The position numbers and the translations under genes are program-made. A stretch of 64,000 bases of DNA, taken from assembly GCF_009674485.1 (NCBI RefSeq), contig NZ_WKJJ01000020.1, forward strand, positions 62,001-126,000, in the 5' to 3' direction. The notes below the pieces were generated by a model. The model saw only the letters and a list, made by a program, of their open reading frames with translations, searched no databases and was not told the DNA's origin. The stretch is from Pseudoduganella rivuli. GTDB lineage: Bacteria > Pseudomonadota > Gammaproteobacteria > Burkholderiales > Burkholderiaceae_D. Positions within the stretch are counted from its first letter, which is position 1, and each line of letters starts with the position of its first letter. Positions 23,184-32,286 of the stretch are shown here, piece after piece.

Positions 23184-24296
23184 TTACGCCGGCGTGGCGA
23201 TCCCGTCGATAATCCCGCCGCCCAGGCATACGTCGCCGTCATACAGCACCGCCGACTGGCCCGGCGTCACCGCCCACTGCGCATCCGGGAACGCCAGCGA
23301 GAAATTCAGCAAGCCGTCGGCCGCCACGTCGCACGGCACGTCCGCCTGGCGGTAGCGGGTCTTGGCCGACAGGCGGCCCGCGGCCGGCGGTTCGCCCGCC
23401 ACCCAGCTGGCCTGGCCCGCCTGCAAGCCCGGCGACAGCAGCCATGGATGGTCGTGGCCCTGCACCACCCACAAGGTATTGGTGGCGACATCCTTGCGCG
23501 CCACATACCACGCGTCGCTGCTGCCGTCCGCTTTCTGGTACGACTTGACGCCGCCAATGCCGATGCCCTTGCGCTGGCCCAGCGTGTAGAACGACAGGCC
23601 GATGTGTTCGCCCACGACTTTGCCGTCCGGGGTTTTCATCGGGCCCGGCTTGTGCGACAGGTAGCGGTTCAGGAATTCGCGGAACGGGCGCTCGCCGATA
23701 AAGCAGATACCGGTGGAATCTTTCTTGGCGGCATTCGGCAACTGTAATTGTTCGGCAATCTTGCGCACCTCGGTTTTCGGGATTTCACCGAGCGGGAACA
23801 GGGTTTTCGACAATTGCGCCTGGTTCAGACGGTGCAGGAAATAACTTTGATCCTTGGTATGGTCGAGCGCTTTCAGCAGCTCGAACTTGCCTGACACGTC
23901 ATTCTGGCGCACCCGCGCATAGTGCCCGGTGGCAATCAAATCCGCGCCCAGGTGCATCGCGTGGTCGAGAAACGCCTTGAACTTGATTTCAGCGTTGCAC
24001 AGCACATCCGGGTTCGGCGTGCGGCCGGCCTGGTATTCGCGCAGGAATTCCGCGAACACGCGGTCCTTGTATTCCGCCGCGAAGTTGACGGCTTCGATGT
24101 CCACGCCCACCACGTCGGCCACGCTGGCCGCGTCGATCCAGTCCTGGCGGGTGGAGCAGTATTCCGAATCGTCGTCGTCTTCCCAGTTTTTCATGAACAG
24201 GCCGATGACTTCATAGCCTTGTTCTTTCAGCAGCCATGCCGAGACCGAGGAATCGACCCCGCCAGACATCCCGATCACGACTCGTTTCTTACTCAT
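23184..24296 (-). CDS. mnmA: tRNA-specific 2-thiouridylase
   Basis: A 370-residue enzyme that thiolates U34 of tRNA-Glu, Gln and Lys with ATP and relayed sulfur. The PP-loop VVIGMSGGVDSSVSAWLL is intact. The catalytic Cys pair is in NPDVLCNAEIKF and in STGICFIGERPF. The C-terminal part, with LGQRKGIGIGG, matches the family. A Nudix gene lies 43 bp upstream on the same strand. The C-terminus converges within two bases on the receiver gene. Confidence 0.96.
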   Translation of the reverse strand: MSKKRVVIGMSGGVDSSVSAWLLKEQGYEVIGLFMKNWEDDDDSEYCSTRQDWIDAASVADVVGVDIEAVNFAAEYKDRVFAEFLREYQAGRTPNPDVLCNAEIKFKAFLDHAMHLGADLIATGHYARVRQNDVSGKFELLKALDHTKDQSYFLHRLNQAQLSKTLFPLGEIPKTEVRKIAEQLQLPNAAKKDSTGICFIGERPFREFLNRYLSHKPGPMKTPDGKVVGEHIGLSFYTLGQRKGIGIGGVKSYQKADGSSDAWYVARKDVATNTLWVVQGHDHPWLLSPGLQAGQASWVAGEPPAAGRLSAKTRYRQADVPCDVAADGLLNFSLAFPDAQWAVTPGQSAVLYDGDVCLGGGIIDGIATPA

Positions 24297-24339
24297 AGTA
24301 CTAATTCCAGTTAATTACACGTAAATTACGGTATCGGCG

Positions 24340-24831
24340 TTAAATGTCGCCATACACCGACGCATGCGTGTGCAGCAGTTCGAGCGGCGCGCGCTTCCCC
24401 GCCAAATATTCATCAATGCACGTCAACAGCAGCGGGCTGCGGTGGCGTTCCGGGCAGGCGGCGATTTCTTCGCGCGTCAGCCACATGGTGCGCAAGATGC
24501 CCGCGTCGAGCGGGCGGTCCAGCTTGGCGCCCACTTCGCCGCAAAAGGCAAAGCGCAAATACGTCACGGCTTCGCCCGTGCGGGCCGAGCGGTAGCGCGA
24601 CATGTACATACCGACCAGTCCGGTCGGCTTGAATTCATAGGCTGTTTCTTCCAGCGCTTCGCGCACCACCGCCTGTTCCAGCGATTCGTGCGGGTCCAGG
24701 TGGCCGGCCGGCTGGTTCAGCCGGATGCCATCGCTGGTTTCTTCTTCAATCAGCAAAAACTTGCCATCTTGTTCAATGATGGCGGCAACAGTGACAGAGG
24801 GTTTCCAGGTGCGCGGCATAGGGTCGTCCAT
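24340..24831 (-). CDS. Nudix hydrolase (NudJ-like)
   Basis: A 163-residue Nudix enzyme. The box is GHLDPHESLEQAVVREALEE-TAY: the REALEE core is intact, while the last Gly is Thr, a common change. NudJ (YmfB) of E. coli, which acts on HMP-PP and other nucleoside di/triphosphates, has the same N-terminal pattern (WKPSVTVAAIIEQDGKFLLIEEE). The NudJ gene is next to mnmA in E. coli too, so this is a conserved pair. The start may be Met1 at 24831 or Met5. Confidence 0.88.
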   Translation of the reverse strand: MDDPMPRTWKPSVTVAAIIEQDGKFLLIEEETSDGIRLNQPAGHLDPHESLEQAVVREALEETAYEFKPTGLVGMYMSRYRSARTGEAVTYLRFAFCGEVGAKLDRPLDAGILRTMWLTREEIAACPERHRSPLLLTCIDEYLAGKRAPLELLHTHASVYGDI

Positions 24832-25163
24832 GAAAGAGCCGCCATTTTATCTTGTTCCGCGAAGGAACCTCGGAAAAGCTGCGGATTTCCGATGCGCTTC
24901 GAGATATCGTCGTAACGGACGACGAACAGTGTCGAAATTACATGTATCTTCGATTAAAACCGGTTAATTGCACGACGTGAGATATTGCTCTCACGCTATG
25001 AAACATGCGGTTGGTCATGCGCGACAGAATATGGTTATTGCTCTCTAAAAAGGGATAACTTTCGCAAAATTCATGTTATGGTCTTAGCAGAACGTCATAC
25101 TTTTGCAACTTTTCCCATCCATAATTTTTATAATTTTCATATTCGACATTACCGGAGGTAGTT
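24832..25163. other. AT-rich intergenic region upstream of pntAA
   Basis: About 330 bases with no credible gene, clearly richer in A and T than the surroundings. It holds the divergent control regions of the Nudix/mnmA pair and the pnt operon. Visible elements are an inverted repeat at 24976-24995, a TATAAT at 25129-25134 without a good -35, and a strong ribosome binding site (GGAGGTAG, about 25153-25160) before the pntAA start. Confidence 0.6.
24976..24995. promoter_or_regulatory. Inverted repeat, candidate regulator site
   Basis: CGTGAGA and TCTCACG form perfect 7-bp arms separated by six bases (TATTGC). A 20-bp dyad like this, with no T tract, looks more like a protein-binding site than a terminator. 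The regulator is unknown. Confidence 0.4.
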
Positions 25164-26276
25164 ATGAGGATAGGCATACCGGCCGAAACAAGGCCGGGTG
25201 AAACGCGGGTAGCGGCAACGCCCGAAACGGTGAAGAAGCTTGCGGCAAAGCACCAACTGCTGGTGCAGTCTGGCGCGGGCCTTCAGGCATCGATTACTGA
25301 TGAGGCGTACGCGGCAGCGGGCGCCACCATTGTGTCGGCGCAGGAAGCGTTTGGCGCGGACATCGTGCTGAAGGTGCGTGCACCGAACGACGCGGAACGG
25401 GCGCAAATCAAGTCCGGCACCGTCGTCGTCGGCATGCTGAACCCGTTCGACGCGGACAACACGGGCTTGATGGCGCAGGCAGGCATCACGGCCTTTGCGC
25501 TGGAAGCCGCGCCCCGCATCACCCGTGCGCAATCGATGGACGTGCTGTCGTCGCAGGCCAACATTGCCGGCTACAAAGCCGTCATGATGGCGGCCAACAC
25601 GTACCAGCGCTTCATGCCGATGCTGATGACGGCGGCGGGCACCGTGAAAGCGGCCCGCGTGCTGATCATGGGTGTCGGCGTGGCCGGCTTGCAAGCGATT
25701 GCGACCGCGAAACGCCTGGGCGCCGTGATTGAAGCGTCCGACGTGCGTCCGCCCGTGAAAGAGCAGGTGGAATCGCTGGGCGCGAAATTCATCGACGTGC
25801 CTTACCTGACCGATGAGGAAAAGGAAATCGCGCAAGGCGTGGGCGGCTATGCCCGTCCGATGCCGCCGGAGTGGATGAAGCGCCAGGCCGAACTGGTGCA
25901 CGAGCGCGCCAAGCTGGCCGACATCATCATCACCACCGCGCTGATCCCGGGCCGCAAGGCGCCGGTCCTGATTTCCGAAGAGACCGTGAAAGCCATGAAA
26001 CCGGGTTCCGTGATTGTCGACCTGGCGGCCGAGCAGGGCGGTAACTGCCCGCTGACGGAAGCGGGCAAGACGGTGACCAAATACGGCGTGCACATCATTG
26101 GCGAGCCAAACCTGGCGTGCCTGGTGGCGGCCGATGCGTCCGCGCTGTATGCGCGCAACGTGCTCGACTTCCTGAAACTGGTATTCGACAAGGAAGATAA
26201 GCTGGTCATCGACCGTGAAGACGAAATCATCAAAGCCACCTTGATCGCCATGGGCGGTGAAGTGCTGCGCAAATAA
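25164..26276 (+). CDS. pntAA: NAD(P) transhydrogenase alpha subunit part 1 (domain I)
   Basis: A 370-residue soluble NAD(H)-binding domain of proton-translocating transhydrogenase. It shows the AlaDH/PNT N-domain (MRIGIPAETRPGETRVAATPETVKKL) and the Rossmann loop VLIMGVGVAGLQAIATAKRLGA. The alpha chain is split into two genes here, as in Rhodospirillum, rather than fused as in E. coli. The complex uses proton entry to reduce NADP+ with NADH. A strong GGAGGTAG ribosome binding site fixes the start. pntAB follows after 11 bp. Confidence 0.96.
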   Translation: MRIGIPAETRPGETRVAATPETVKKLAAKHQLLVQSGAGLQASITDEAYAAAGATIVSAQEAFGADIVLKVRAPNDAERAQIKSGTVVVGMLNPFDADNTGLMAQAGITAFALEAAPRITRAQSMDVLSSQANIAGYKAVMMAANTYQRFMPMLMTAAGTVKAARVLIMGVGVAGLQAIATAKRLGAVIEASDVRPPVKEQVESLGAKFIDVPYLTDEEKEIAQGVGGYARPMPPEWMKRQAELVHERAKLADIIITTALIPGRKAPVLISEETVKAMKPGSVIVDLAAEQGGNCPLTEAGKTVTKYGVHIIGEPNLACLVAADASALYARNVLDFLKLVFDKEDKLVIDREDEIIKATLIAMGGEVLRK

Positions 26277-26287
26277 GGGGAAGCGAC

Positions 26288-26590
26288 ATGGAAGTCAGTC
26301 ACACCATCATCAATCTCATCATCTTTGTGCTGGCCATCTACGTGGGTTACCACGTGGTGTGGACCGTGACGCCGGCGCTGCACACGCCGCTGATGGCCGT
26401 TACCAACGCGATTTCCGCCATCATCATCGTGGGCGCCATGCTGGCGGCCGCGCTGACGCAGGGCAAGGTCGGCCAGATCGCGGGCACGGTTGCCGTGGCG
26501 CTGGCGGCCGTCAACGTGTTTGGCGGATTCCTCGTCACGCAGCGCATGCTGGAAATGTTCAAGAAAAAAGATAAAGGGGCCAAAGCATGA
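26288..26590 (+). CDS. pntAB: NAD(P) transhydrogenase alpha subunit part 2 (membrane part)
   Basis: A 100-residue inner-membrane subunit with three hydrophobic helices (IINLIIFVLAIYVGY, then two more to FGGFLVTQRML). It supplies part of domain II, the proton channel. The sequence HTPLMAVTNAISAIIIVGAM is characteristic of the family. Its last codons overlap the pntB start as ATGA, so translation is probably coupled. Small size and position are diagnostic even without a domain search. Confidence 0.95.
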   Translation: MEVSHTIINLIIFVLAIYVGYHVVWTVTPALHTPLMAVTNAISAIIIVGAMLAAALTQGKVGQIAGTVAVALAAVNVFGGFLVTQRMLEMFKKKDKGAKA

Positions 26591-28053
26591 GCTTCATCAG
26601 CTGGAACCTCGTAACCCTGCTGTACCTGGTGGCATCGGTTTGCTTCATCCAGGCACTGAAAGGCTTGTCGTCGCCCGCCTCCGCCCGCCAGGGTAATGCC
26701 TTCGGCATGGTGGGCATGGCTATCGCCGTGGTCACCACGCTGGCGCTGATCCTGAAGTTGCAGGCCGAAGCGCAAGCCTCCACCGGCGGCATGGGCTTCG
26801 GCCTGGTGGCGCTGGGCGTCCTGGTTGGCGGCGGCATCGGCGCCACGCTGGCCAAGAAAGTCGAAATGACGAAGATGCCGGAACTGGTGGCGGCAATGCA
26901 CTCGCTGATCGGTTTGGCGGCGGTGTGTATCGCGGTGGCTGCCGTGTCGGAACCGCAAGCGTTCGGCATTGCCGGTATCGGTGAAGCGCTGCCGATGGGT
27001 AACCGTATCGAACTGTTCATCGGTACCTTCGTGGGCGCCATCACGTTCTCCGGTTCCGTGATCGCTTTCGGCAAGCTGGCCGGCAAGTACAAGTTCCGCC
27101 TGTTCCAGGGCGCGCCAGTGGTGTTCTCGGGCCAGCACATGCTGAACCTGGTGCTGGCGACCGTGATGGTGGGCCTGGGCCTGGTGTTCGTGTTCGCCGG
27201 CGGCACCGAGCCGGCATGGACCCCGTTCCTGATCATGACGGCGATCGCCTTCGTGCTGGGCGTGCTGATCATCATCCCGATCGGCGGCGCCGACATGCCG
27301 GTCGTGGTATCGATGCTGAACTCGTACTCGGGCTGGGCGGCTGCCGGTATCGGCTTCTCGCTGAATAACTCGATGCTGATCATTGCCGGTTCGCTGGTGG
27401 GCTCCTCGGGCGCGATCCTGTCGTACATCATGTGCAAGGCGATGAACCGTTCGTTCTTCAACGTGATCCTGGGCGGCTTCGGCGGCGATGCGGCAGCGGC
27501 AACGGCTAGCGGCGGCGCACAGGCGGCCCGTCCGGTGAAATCCGGTTCGGCCGACGACGCGTCGTTCATCATGGCCAATGCGGAATCCGTGATCATCGTT
27601 CCAGGCTATGGCCTCGCGGTGGCCCGTGCGCAGCACTCGCTGAAAGAACTGGTGGAAAAGCTGACGCACAAAGGCGTCAACGTGCGCTACGCGATCCACC
27701 CGGTGGCGGGCCGTATGCCTGGCCACATGAACGTGCTGCTGGCGGAAGCGGAAGTGCCGTACGACCAGGTGTTCGAGATGGAAGACATCAACGGCGAATT
27801 CGGCCAGACCGACGTGGTGCTGGTGCTGGGCGCGAACGACGTGGTGAACCCTGCCGCCAAGGATCCGAAGTCGCCGATCGCCGGCATGCCGATCCTGGAA
27901 GCGTACAAGGCCAAGTCCATCATCGTGAACAAGCGCTCGATGGCGTCCGGCTACGCGGGCCTGGACAATGACCTGTTCTACCAGGCCAACACCATGATGG
28001 TGTTTGGCGATGCGAAGAAAGTCATTGAGGATATGGTGAAGGCGGTCGATTAA
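26587..28053 (+). CDS. pntB: NAD(P) transhydrogenase beta subunit
   Basis: A 488-residue subunit. About nine membrane helices in the first 300 residues (domain II) are followed by an NADP(H)-binding domain III with VIIVPGYGLAVARAQHSL, HPVAGRMPGHMNVLLAEA, VLVLGANDVVNPAA and KRSMASGYAGLDN. The start overlaps pntAB by four bases. The three genes form a complete transhydrogenase, and a strong terminator follows at 28073. Confidence 0.97.
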   Translation: MSFISWNLVTLLYLVASVCFIQALKGLSSPASARQGNAFGMVGMAIAVVTTLALILKLQAEAQASTGGMGFGLVALGVLVGGGIGATLAKKVEMTKMPELVAAMHSLIGLAAVCIAVAAVSEPQAFGIAGIGEALPMGNRIELFIGTFVGAITFSGSVIAFGKLAGKYKFRLFQGAPVVFSGQHMLNLVLATVMVGLGLVFVFAGGTEPAWTPFLIMTAIAFVLGVLIIIPIGGADMPVVVSMLNSYSGWAAAGIGFSLNNSMLIIAGSLVGSSGAILSYIMCKAMNRSFFNVILGGFGGDAAAATASGGAQAARPVKSGSADDASFIMANAESVIIVPGYGLAVARAQHSLKELVEKLTHKGVNVRYAIHPVAGRMPGHMNVLLAEAEVPYDQVFEMEDINGEFGQTDVVLVLGANDVVNPAAKDPKSPIAGMPILEAYKAKSIIVNKRSMASGYAGLDNDLFYQANTMMVFGDAKKVIEDMVKAVD

Positions 28054-28072
28054 GACCGGGTTTCCTTCCCTG

Positions 28073-28097
28073 AACGGGTCCTGCGGGACCCGTTTTT
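28073..28097 (+). terminator. Intrinsic terminator of the pnt operon
   Basis: A 9-bp stem (AACGGGTCC with GGACCCGTT), a TGCG loop and a T run at 28093-28097. It ends at the stop of the convergent minus-strand gene, for which it gives little T tract. Confidence 0.85.
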
Positions 28098-28995
28098 ATT
28101 TGTACTCTCCGGCAGGCGCCGGCATGGCGCGCTGCCGCGCGAATTCCGCGAATTGCGCCGCATAGCGCTGTTTCGCTGCTTCCGTATGCCACGCGTTTTG
28201 CGCCTGCAACAGCGTGTCCGCCCCTTCCTTCGTTCCGACGATCCGGTCGATCCTGGTGATGACAGCGCGGCCCCAGTCCGTGCGGGGACACGCCACGCCG
28301 GTGGTCACCAGCGCAGTATTGCCGGCAATGGGGAGGGTTTGCAGCGCCGCCAGTTCACTGTGGCGCGACCATTCATAGCTGAACGTGAAGTCGTAATCGA
28401 TGGTGTAATCGACGCGGTCGGCGGCGATCATCTGGAAGATCTTCTGGCCGTAATTGCCGACCGACGTCGTCGCCGGCTTCGACTGCTGCGGACTGCGCGC
28501 GATCAGGCCGTCGATCATGGCGCCATAACTGCGCTTTTCCACCAGCAAGCCGCGCAGCTTGCGGCTGGCCAGCAGCGCGGGAAAATCCACTTCACCGGCC
28601 GCATTGCGCGGCACTGCCGCCAGCGCCGCATGGCGCACGATCAGGCTGGGCGGTGCGATGACGTTGGTGTTGGTGAAATACGCGACCTGTTCCCGCTCCT
28701 TCGTCCGCAGCGCGGCGGCATAGCAGACCTTGTCGCCTTGCTCCAGCATTTGCCAGGTGCGCTTGGCGTTGGCGTAAATGAAGCGGTGTTCCGCGTCCGG
28801 CCACTTCGACACGATGTAGCGCACCACGCGGTCCGCCACGCCGTTGCCGGGCTGGCCATTGTCGGGAATCGATGCGGGCGGGAAGTCCGGCATGACCCAG
28901 ACCATGGTTTCCGCAGCGGCCACGCGGGATTGGCCGGCCGCCAGTATGGCAGCCAGCGGTCCCAGGTATTGAAACAGGCGGTGCGGTGATGTCAT
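28096..28995 (-). CDS. Periplasmic solute-binding-like protein (TIGR02285-type)
   Basis: A 299-residue protein with a signal peptide (start chosen at 28995: MTSPHRLFQYLGPLAAILAAGQSRVAAAE). The mature part resembles family 3 solute-binding proteins (VWVMPDFPPASIPDNGQPGNGVADRVV, later RVDYTIDYDFTFSYE) but has no transporter genes beside it. It fits a group I know as TIGR02285, whose function is not established. The four codons before 28995 in the longer frame add no feature. Single-gene unit, upstream neighbour ubiH on the same strand 75 bp away. Confidence 0.75.
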   Translation of the reverse strand: MTSPHRLFQYLGPLAAILAAGQSRVAAAETMVWVMPDFPPASIPDNGQPGNGVADRVVRYIVSKWPDAEHRFIYANAKRTWQMLEQGDKVCYAAALRTKEREQVAYFTNTNVIAPPSLIVRHAALAAVPRNAAGEVDFPALLASRKLRGLLVEKRSYGAMIDGLIARSPQQSKPATTSVGNYGQKIFQMIAADRVDYTIDYDFTFSYEWSRHSELAALQTLPIAGNTALVTTGVACPRTDWGRAVITRIDRIVGTKEGADTLLQAQNAWHTEAAKQRYAAQFAEFARQRAMPAPAGEYK

Positions 28996-29069
28996 GCGGT
29001 TCTGCTCCGTTGCAGGGTCTGTGTCTACGGTAGCATTTCGCAAGCCATGACTCAAGGGCTGCGCCCGGG

Positions 29070-30236
29070 CTACCGCCGTCCGTACATCATCAATTCCGCC
29101 AGCACGCTGCGTGCCGGGCTCACCAGGTCGATGGCGGCCAGCGATGCACCCAGCACCGCCTGCAGCGGCGAGCTGTTGGCAAACAGTGTGGCCATCGCAT
29201 CGGTCAGGTGCACCGTCGTCGTGCGGTCCTTTTCACGCTGGCCGTGGAATTGCGCCAGGTTGAATGGATTGGCCCCTTGCGCCAGCAGGCGCGCCAGCAC
29301 GGTGGCGTCGCGCAGGCCCAGGTTCAAGCCTTGCCCGGCCACCGGGTGCAGGGTTTGCGCGGCATTGCCGATGGCGGCGATGCGCGCCGTGCCTTGCGCA
29401 CCGGCGTTCAGGCCCAGCGGGAACGCCACGCGGCGCGACGTGTGCGTGAACGTGCCCAGGCGCGAACCGAAGGCATTGCCGAGGCGCTGCAGGAATTCGG
29501 CATCGTCCAGCGCCATCAATTCCTCGCTGGTGCGCGGCGTGGCGCACCATACCAGCGCGTATTCGTCGTCCTGTGGCAGCAAGGCCAGCGGGCCTTCATC
29601 CGTGAAGCGTTCATAGGCGCGGTGCGCGACGGGGCGGCTGGCGCGTACTTGCGCAATGACGGCGGTCTGGCCGTAATCGCGCAGCATGGATTTCACGGTT
29701 TGTTCGCCAAACAGACCGCCTTCGGCCTGCACCACGATGGCGGCCGTGATCGTGCGGCCGGCCTGTACGCCGGAACTTCCGGCCGCCTCTTCCTCCAGAT
29801 CCAGCGCCACATGGTCATCCGCTTCGCGCAGCGATGTCACCAGCGCGGGGCGTAGCGCGGCAATGCCGAGGCGTTCGCAGGCGCCGCCCAGTTCCGCCAC
29901 GAGCGCGCCATAGCGCGTCACGTAGCCCAGCGCGGGCAGATTGTGCTCGCCGCTGGTGATCATGCTGCGGCCGAACTGGCCACGGCGCGAAACGTGAATC
30001 TCATTGATGGCGGTCGCCGGGATGGGCCAGCAGCCGATGTCTTCAAGAATCTGGCGGCTGCCATAGGACAGCGCCAGCGAACGGGGATCGTTGCCCGCCT
30101 GCTGCAACGTGCGGGCATCGATCAGCGCGATGCGGAAAGCGGCCACGCCGCGTTTGACCAGCAGCGCCGCCAGCGCCATGCCGGCAGGGCCCGCGCCGCA
30201 GATGGCGATATCGTAATCGGTAACCAGATCAGTCAT
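29070..30236 (-). CDS. ubiH: FAD-dependent ubiquinone-biosynthesis hydroxylase (UbiH/UbiF/Coq6 family)
   Basis: A 388-residue flavoprotein monooxygenase. The FAD-binding DYDIAICGAGPAGMALAALL and the GNAAQTLHPVAGQGLNLGLRD motif (the GD-box area) are intact. Members hydroxylate the ubiquinone ring using O2 and NADPH. The gene overlaps the end of pepP by four bases, as pepP-ubiH are neighbours in E. coli, which favours UbiH over UbiF or UbiI; sequence alone does not settle the ring position. Confidence 0.9.
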   Translation of the reverse strand: MTDLVTDYDIAICGAGPAGMALAALLVKRGVAAFRIALIDARTLQQAGNDPRSLALSYGSRQILEDIGCWPIPATAINEIHVSRRGQFGRSMITSGEHNLPALGYVTRYGALVAELGGACERLGIAALRPALVTSLREADDHVALDLEEEAAGSSGVQAGRTITAAIVVQAEGGLFGEQTVKSMLRDYGQTAVIAQVRASRPVAHRAYERFTDEGPLALLPQDDEYALVWCATPRTSEELMALDDAEFLQRLGNAFGSRLGTFTHTSRRVAFPLGLNAGAQGTARIAAIGNAAQTLHPVAGQGLNLGLRDATVLARLLAQGANPFNLAQFHGQREKDRTTTVHLTDAMATLFANSSPLQAVLGASLAAIDLVSPARSVLAELMMYGRR

Positions 30237-31573
30237 GCCGCCATTGCCTGTTCAATTTCTTCGACGGTCTTCGGTGCGCCGGCGCTGAGGATGCTGTAGC
30301 CATCGTTCGTCACCAGCACATCGTCTTCGATGCGGATGCCGATGTTCCAGAACTGCTCCGGCACGTCGTCGCCGGGACGGACGTAGATGCCAGGTTCCAC
30401 TGTCAGCACCATGCCGGGACGCAGCGGGCGCGATGGCTTGCCTGGCGTGTGCACGTCGCGGTACTGGCCCACGTCGTGCACGTCCATGCCCAGCCAGTGG
30501 CCCGTGCCATGCATGTAGAAGCGCGTGTACGCCTTGGTGGCGATGATTTCGTCGGCCGTGCCGTGCCGGCCCTGGTCCAGCAACCCCAGGTCCAGCATGC
30601 CCTGCACCAGCACGCGGACGGCCGCATCGTGCACCGACTGGTATGGCTGGCCGGGACGGATCGCTTCCAACGCCGCCGCCTGCGCCGCCAGCACCAGTTC
30701 ATACAAGGCGCGTTGCGGCGCAGTAAAGCGGCCATTGGCGGGGTAGGTGCGCGTGATGTCGGACGCGTAGCCATCCAGTTCGCAGCCCGCATCGATCAGC
30801 ACCAGGTCGCCGTCCTTGATTTCATCGTTGTTGGCGATGTAGTGCAGCACGCAGGCGTTGGCGCCCGCCGCCACGATCGATGTATAGGCGGGCGATTGCG
30901 CGCCGTTGCGGCGGAATTCATGCAGCAATTCCGCTTCGATTTCATATTCGCGCATGCCGGGCCGGGTGGCGCGAATGGCGCGGGCGTGCGCCTGCGCGGA
31001 AATCGCGGCGGCGCGGCGCATGGTGGCGATTTCCGTCTCGTCTTTCACGAGGCGCATTTCATCGACCAGCGGCAGCAGGTTGTGGGCCGTGTCCGGCGCC
31101 GTGACGCCGCTGCGCGACTGGGCGCGCACGGCGTCGAGCCACCGCTTCATTTGCATGTCGGTTTTGCGGTCGCGGCACAGCGCGTAATACACGGCGGGCG
31201 CATCGGCCAGCAGCCTGGCCATTTCCCCATCGAGCGCGGCAATGGCGTGCGCGGCGTCAAAGGCGAACGTGCTGCGCGCCGCCTCGGGACCGTACCGGAA
31301 GCCGTCCCAGATTTCGCGTTCCATATTTTTTTCGCGGCAAAACAGCAGCGACTGCGCGGGCTGGTCGCCGTTTGCGGCAACCAATACCACGACGGCTTCC
31401 GGCTCGGGAAAACCCGTCAGGTAAAAGAAATGGCTGTCGTGGCGGTACGGGTAATCACTGTCGGCATTGCGCGCGACTTCGGGCGCAGTGGCCAGCACTG
31501 CCACGGAACCCGGTTCCATTTGCTCCAGCAGGCGAACGCGCCGTGCGGCGTATGCCGCCGGATTGAAGGTCAT
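30233..31573 (-). CDS. pepP: Xaa-Pro aminopeptidase
   Basis: A 446-residue M24 metallopeptidase that removes N-terminal residues before Pro. It has an N-domain (about 1-175) and the pita-bread catalytic domain with metal ligands in IDAGCELDGYASDITRTYP, the His of HGTGHWLGMDVHD, and the Glu residues of LTVEPGIY and GIRIEDD. I chose 31573 (MTFNPAAYAARRVRLLEQM), whose ATG overlaps the murU stop; the longer frame runs into murU. It belongs to a four-gene minus-strand run amgK-murU-pepP-ubiH. Confidence 0.95.
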   Translation of the reverse strand: MTFNPAAYAARRVRLLEQMEPGSVAVLATAPEVARNADSDYPYRHDSHFFYLTGFPEPEAVVVLVAANGDQPAQSLLFCREKNMEREIWDGFRYGPEAARSTFAFDAAHAIAALDGEMARLLADAPAVYYALCRDRKTDMQMKRWLDAVRAQSRSGVTAPDTAHNLLPLVDEMRLVKDETEIATMRRAAAISAQAHARAIRATRPGMREYEIEAELLHEFRRNGAQSPAYTSIVAAGANACVLHYIANNDEIKDGDLVLIDAGCELDGYASDITRTYPANGRFTAPQRALYELVLAAQAAALEAIRPGQPYQSVHDAAVRVLVQGMLDLGLLDQGRHGTADEIIATKAYTRFYMHGTGHWLGMDVHDVGQYRDVHTPGKPSRPLRPGMVLTVEPGIYVRPGDDVPEQFWNIGIRIEDDVLVTNDGYSILSAGAPKTVEEIEQAMAA

Positions 31574-32277
31574 TGCGGCTTGCCCCCATTCAGGTCGTCC
31601 AATTGCTGCACGGTGCCGACATTGACCCATTCGCCTTCATACAGTTCGCCGCCGACCTGGCCCAGTTCCACGTAGTGGCGCAGCAGCTTGCCCAGGCTGG
31701 CCTTGGTGCCAGGTTCGATCCCGTCGAACATTTCCGGACGATAGACGCCGATATTGCCGAAGTTCCACAGCGTGTCGCCGGTATTCGCCAGCGTGTACAT
31801 GTTCAGCGCGAAGTCGCCCTTGGTGTTGTGCCACGGATTCGGCGTCAGGTACAGCCACGCCACGTCGCGCTTGTCCTTCGGGTACGGGTTGCCCCACATG
31901 TCCTTGTCGTGCAGGACATCCTTGACTTGTTCGAAGTCGAAATACGGGCAATAGATATCGCCGGAAATCGCGAGGAAAGGTTCGTCGCCCAGCAGGTCGC
32001 GCGCATAGGCGATGCCGCCCGCGGTTTCCAGTGCTTCCGCTTCGCGCGAATACTGAATTTTCGCGCCGAACTGGCTGCCGTCGCCCAGCGCTTCTTCGAT
32101 CATGTGGCCCAGGTGGGCGTGGTTGATGACGATGTCCGTGATGCCGGCGCGCACCAGGTTCAGGATGTGCCAGACGATCAGCGGACGGCCCCGTACTTTC
32201 AGCAGGGGCTTGGGAATCGTATCCGTCAGTGGACGCATGCGTTCGCCGCGGCCCGCAGCGAAGATCATTGCTTTCAT
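31570..32277 (-). CDS. murU: N-acetylmuramate alpha-1-phosphate uridylyltransferase
   Basis: A 235-residue nucleotidyltransferase. The N-terminus MIFAAGRGERMRPLTDTIPK is the sugar-nucleotide binding signature with the Lys further on, and AISGDIYCPY supplies the metal Asp. In the recycling pathway of Pseudomonas it makes UDP-MurNAc from MurNAc-1-phosphate, bypassing de novo synthesis and fosfomycin-sensitive MurA. Pairing with amgK 9 bp upstream supports MurU rather than a generic mannose-1-phosphate guanylyltransferase. Stop overlaps the pepP start. Confidence 0.93.
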   Translation of the reverse strand: MKAMIFAAGRGERMRPLTDTIPKPLLKVRGRPLIVWHILNLVRAGITDIVINHAHLGHMIEEALGDGSQFGAKIQYSREAEALETAGGIAYARDLLGDEPFLAISGDIYCPYFDFEQVKDVLHDKDMWGNPYPKDKRDVAWLYLTPNPWHNTKGDFALNMYTLANTGDTLWNFGNIGVYRPEMFDGIEPGTKASLGKLLRHYVELGQVGGELYEGEWVNVGTVQQLDDLNGGKPQ

Positions 32278-32286
32278 TGCTGGTCC

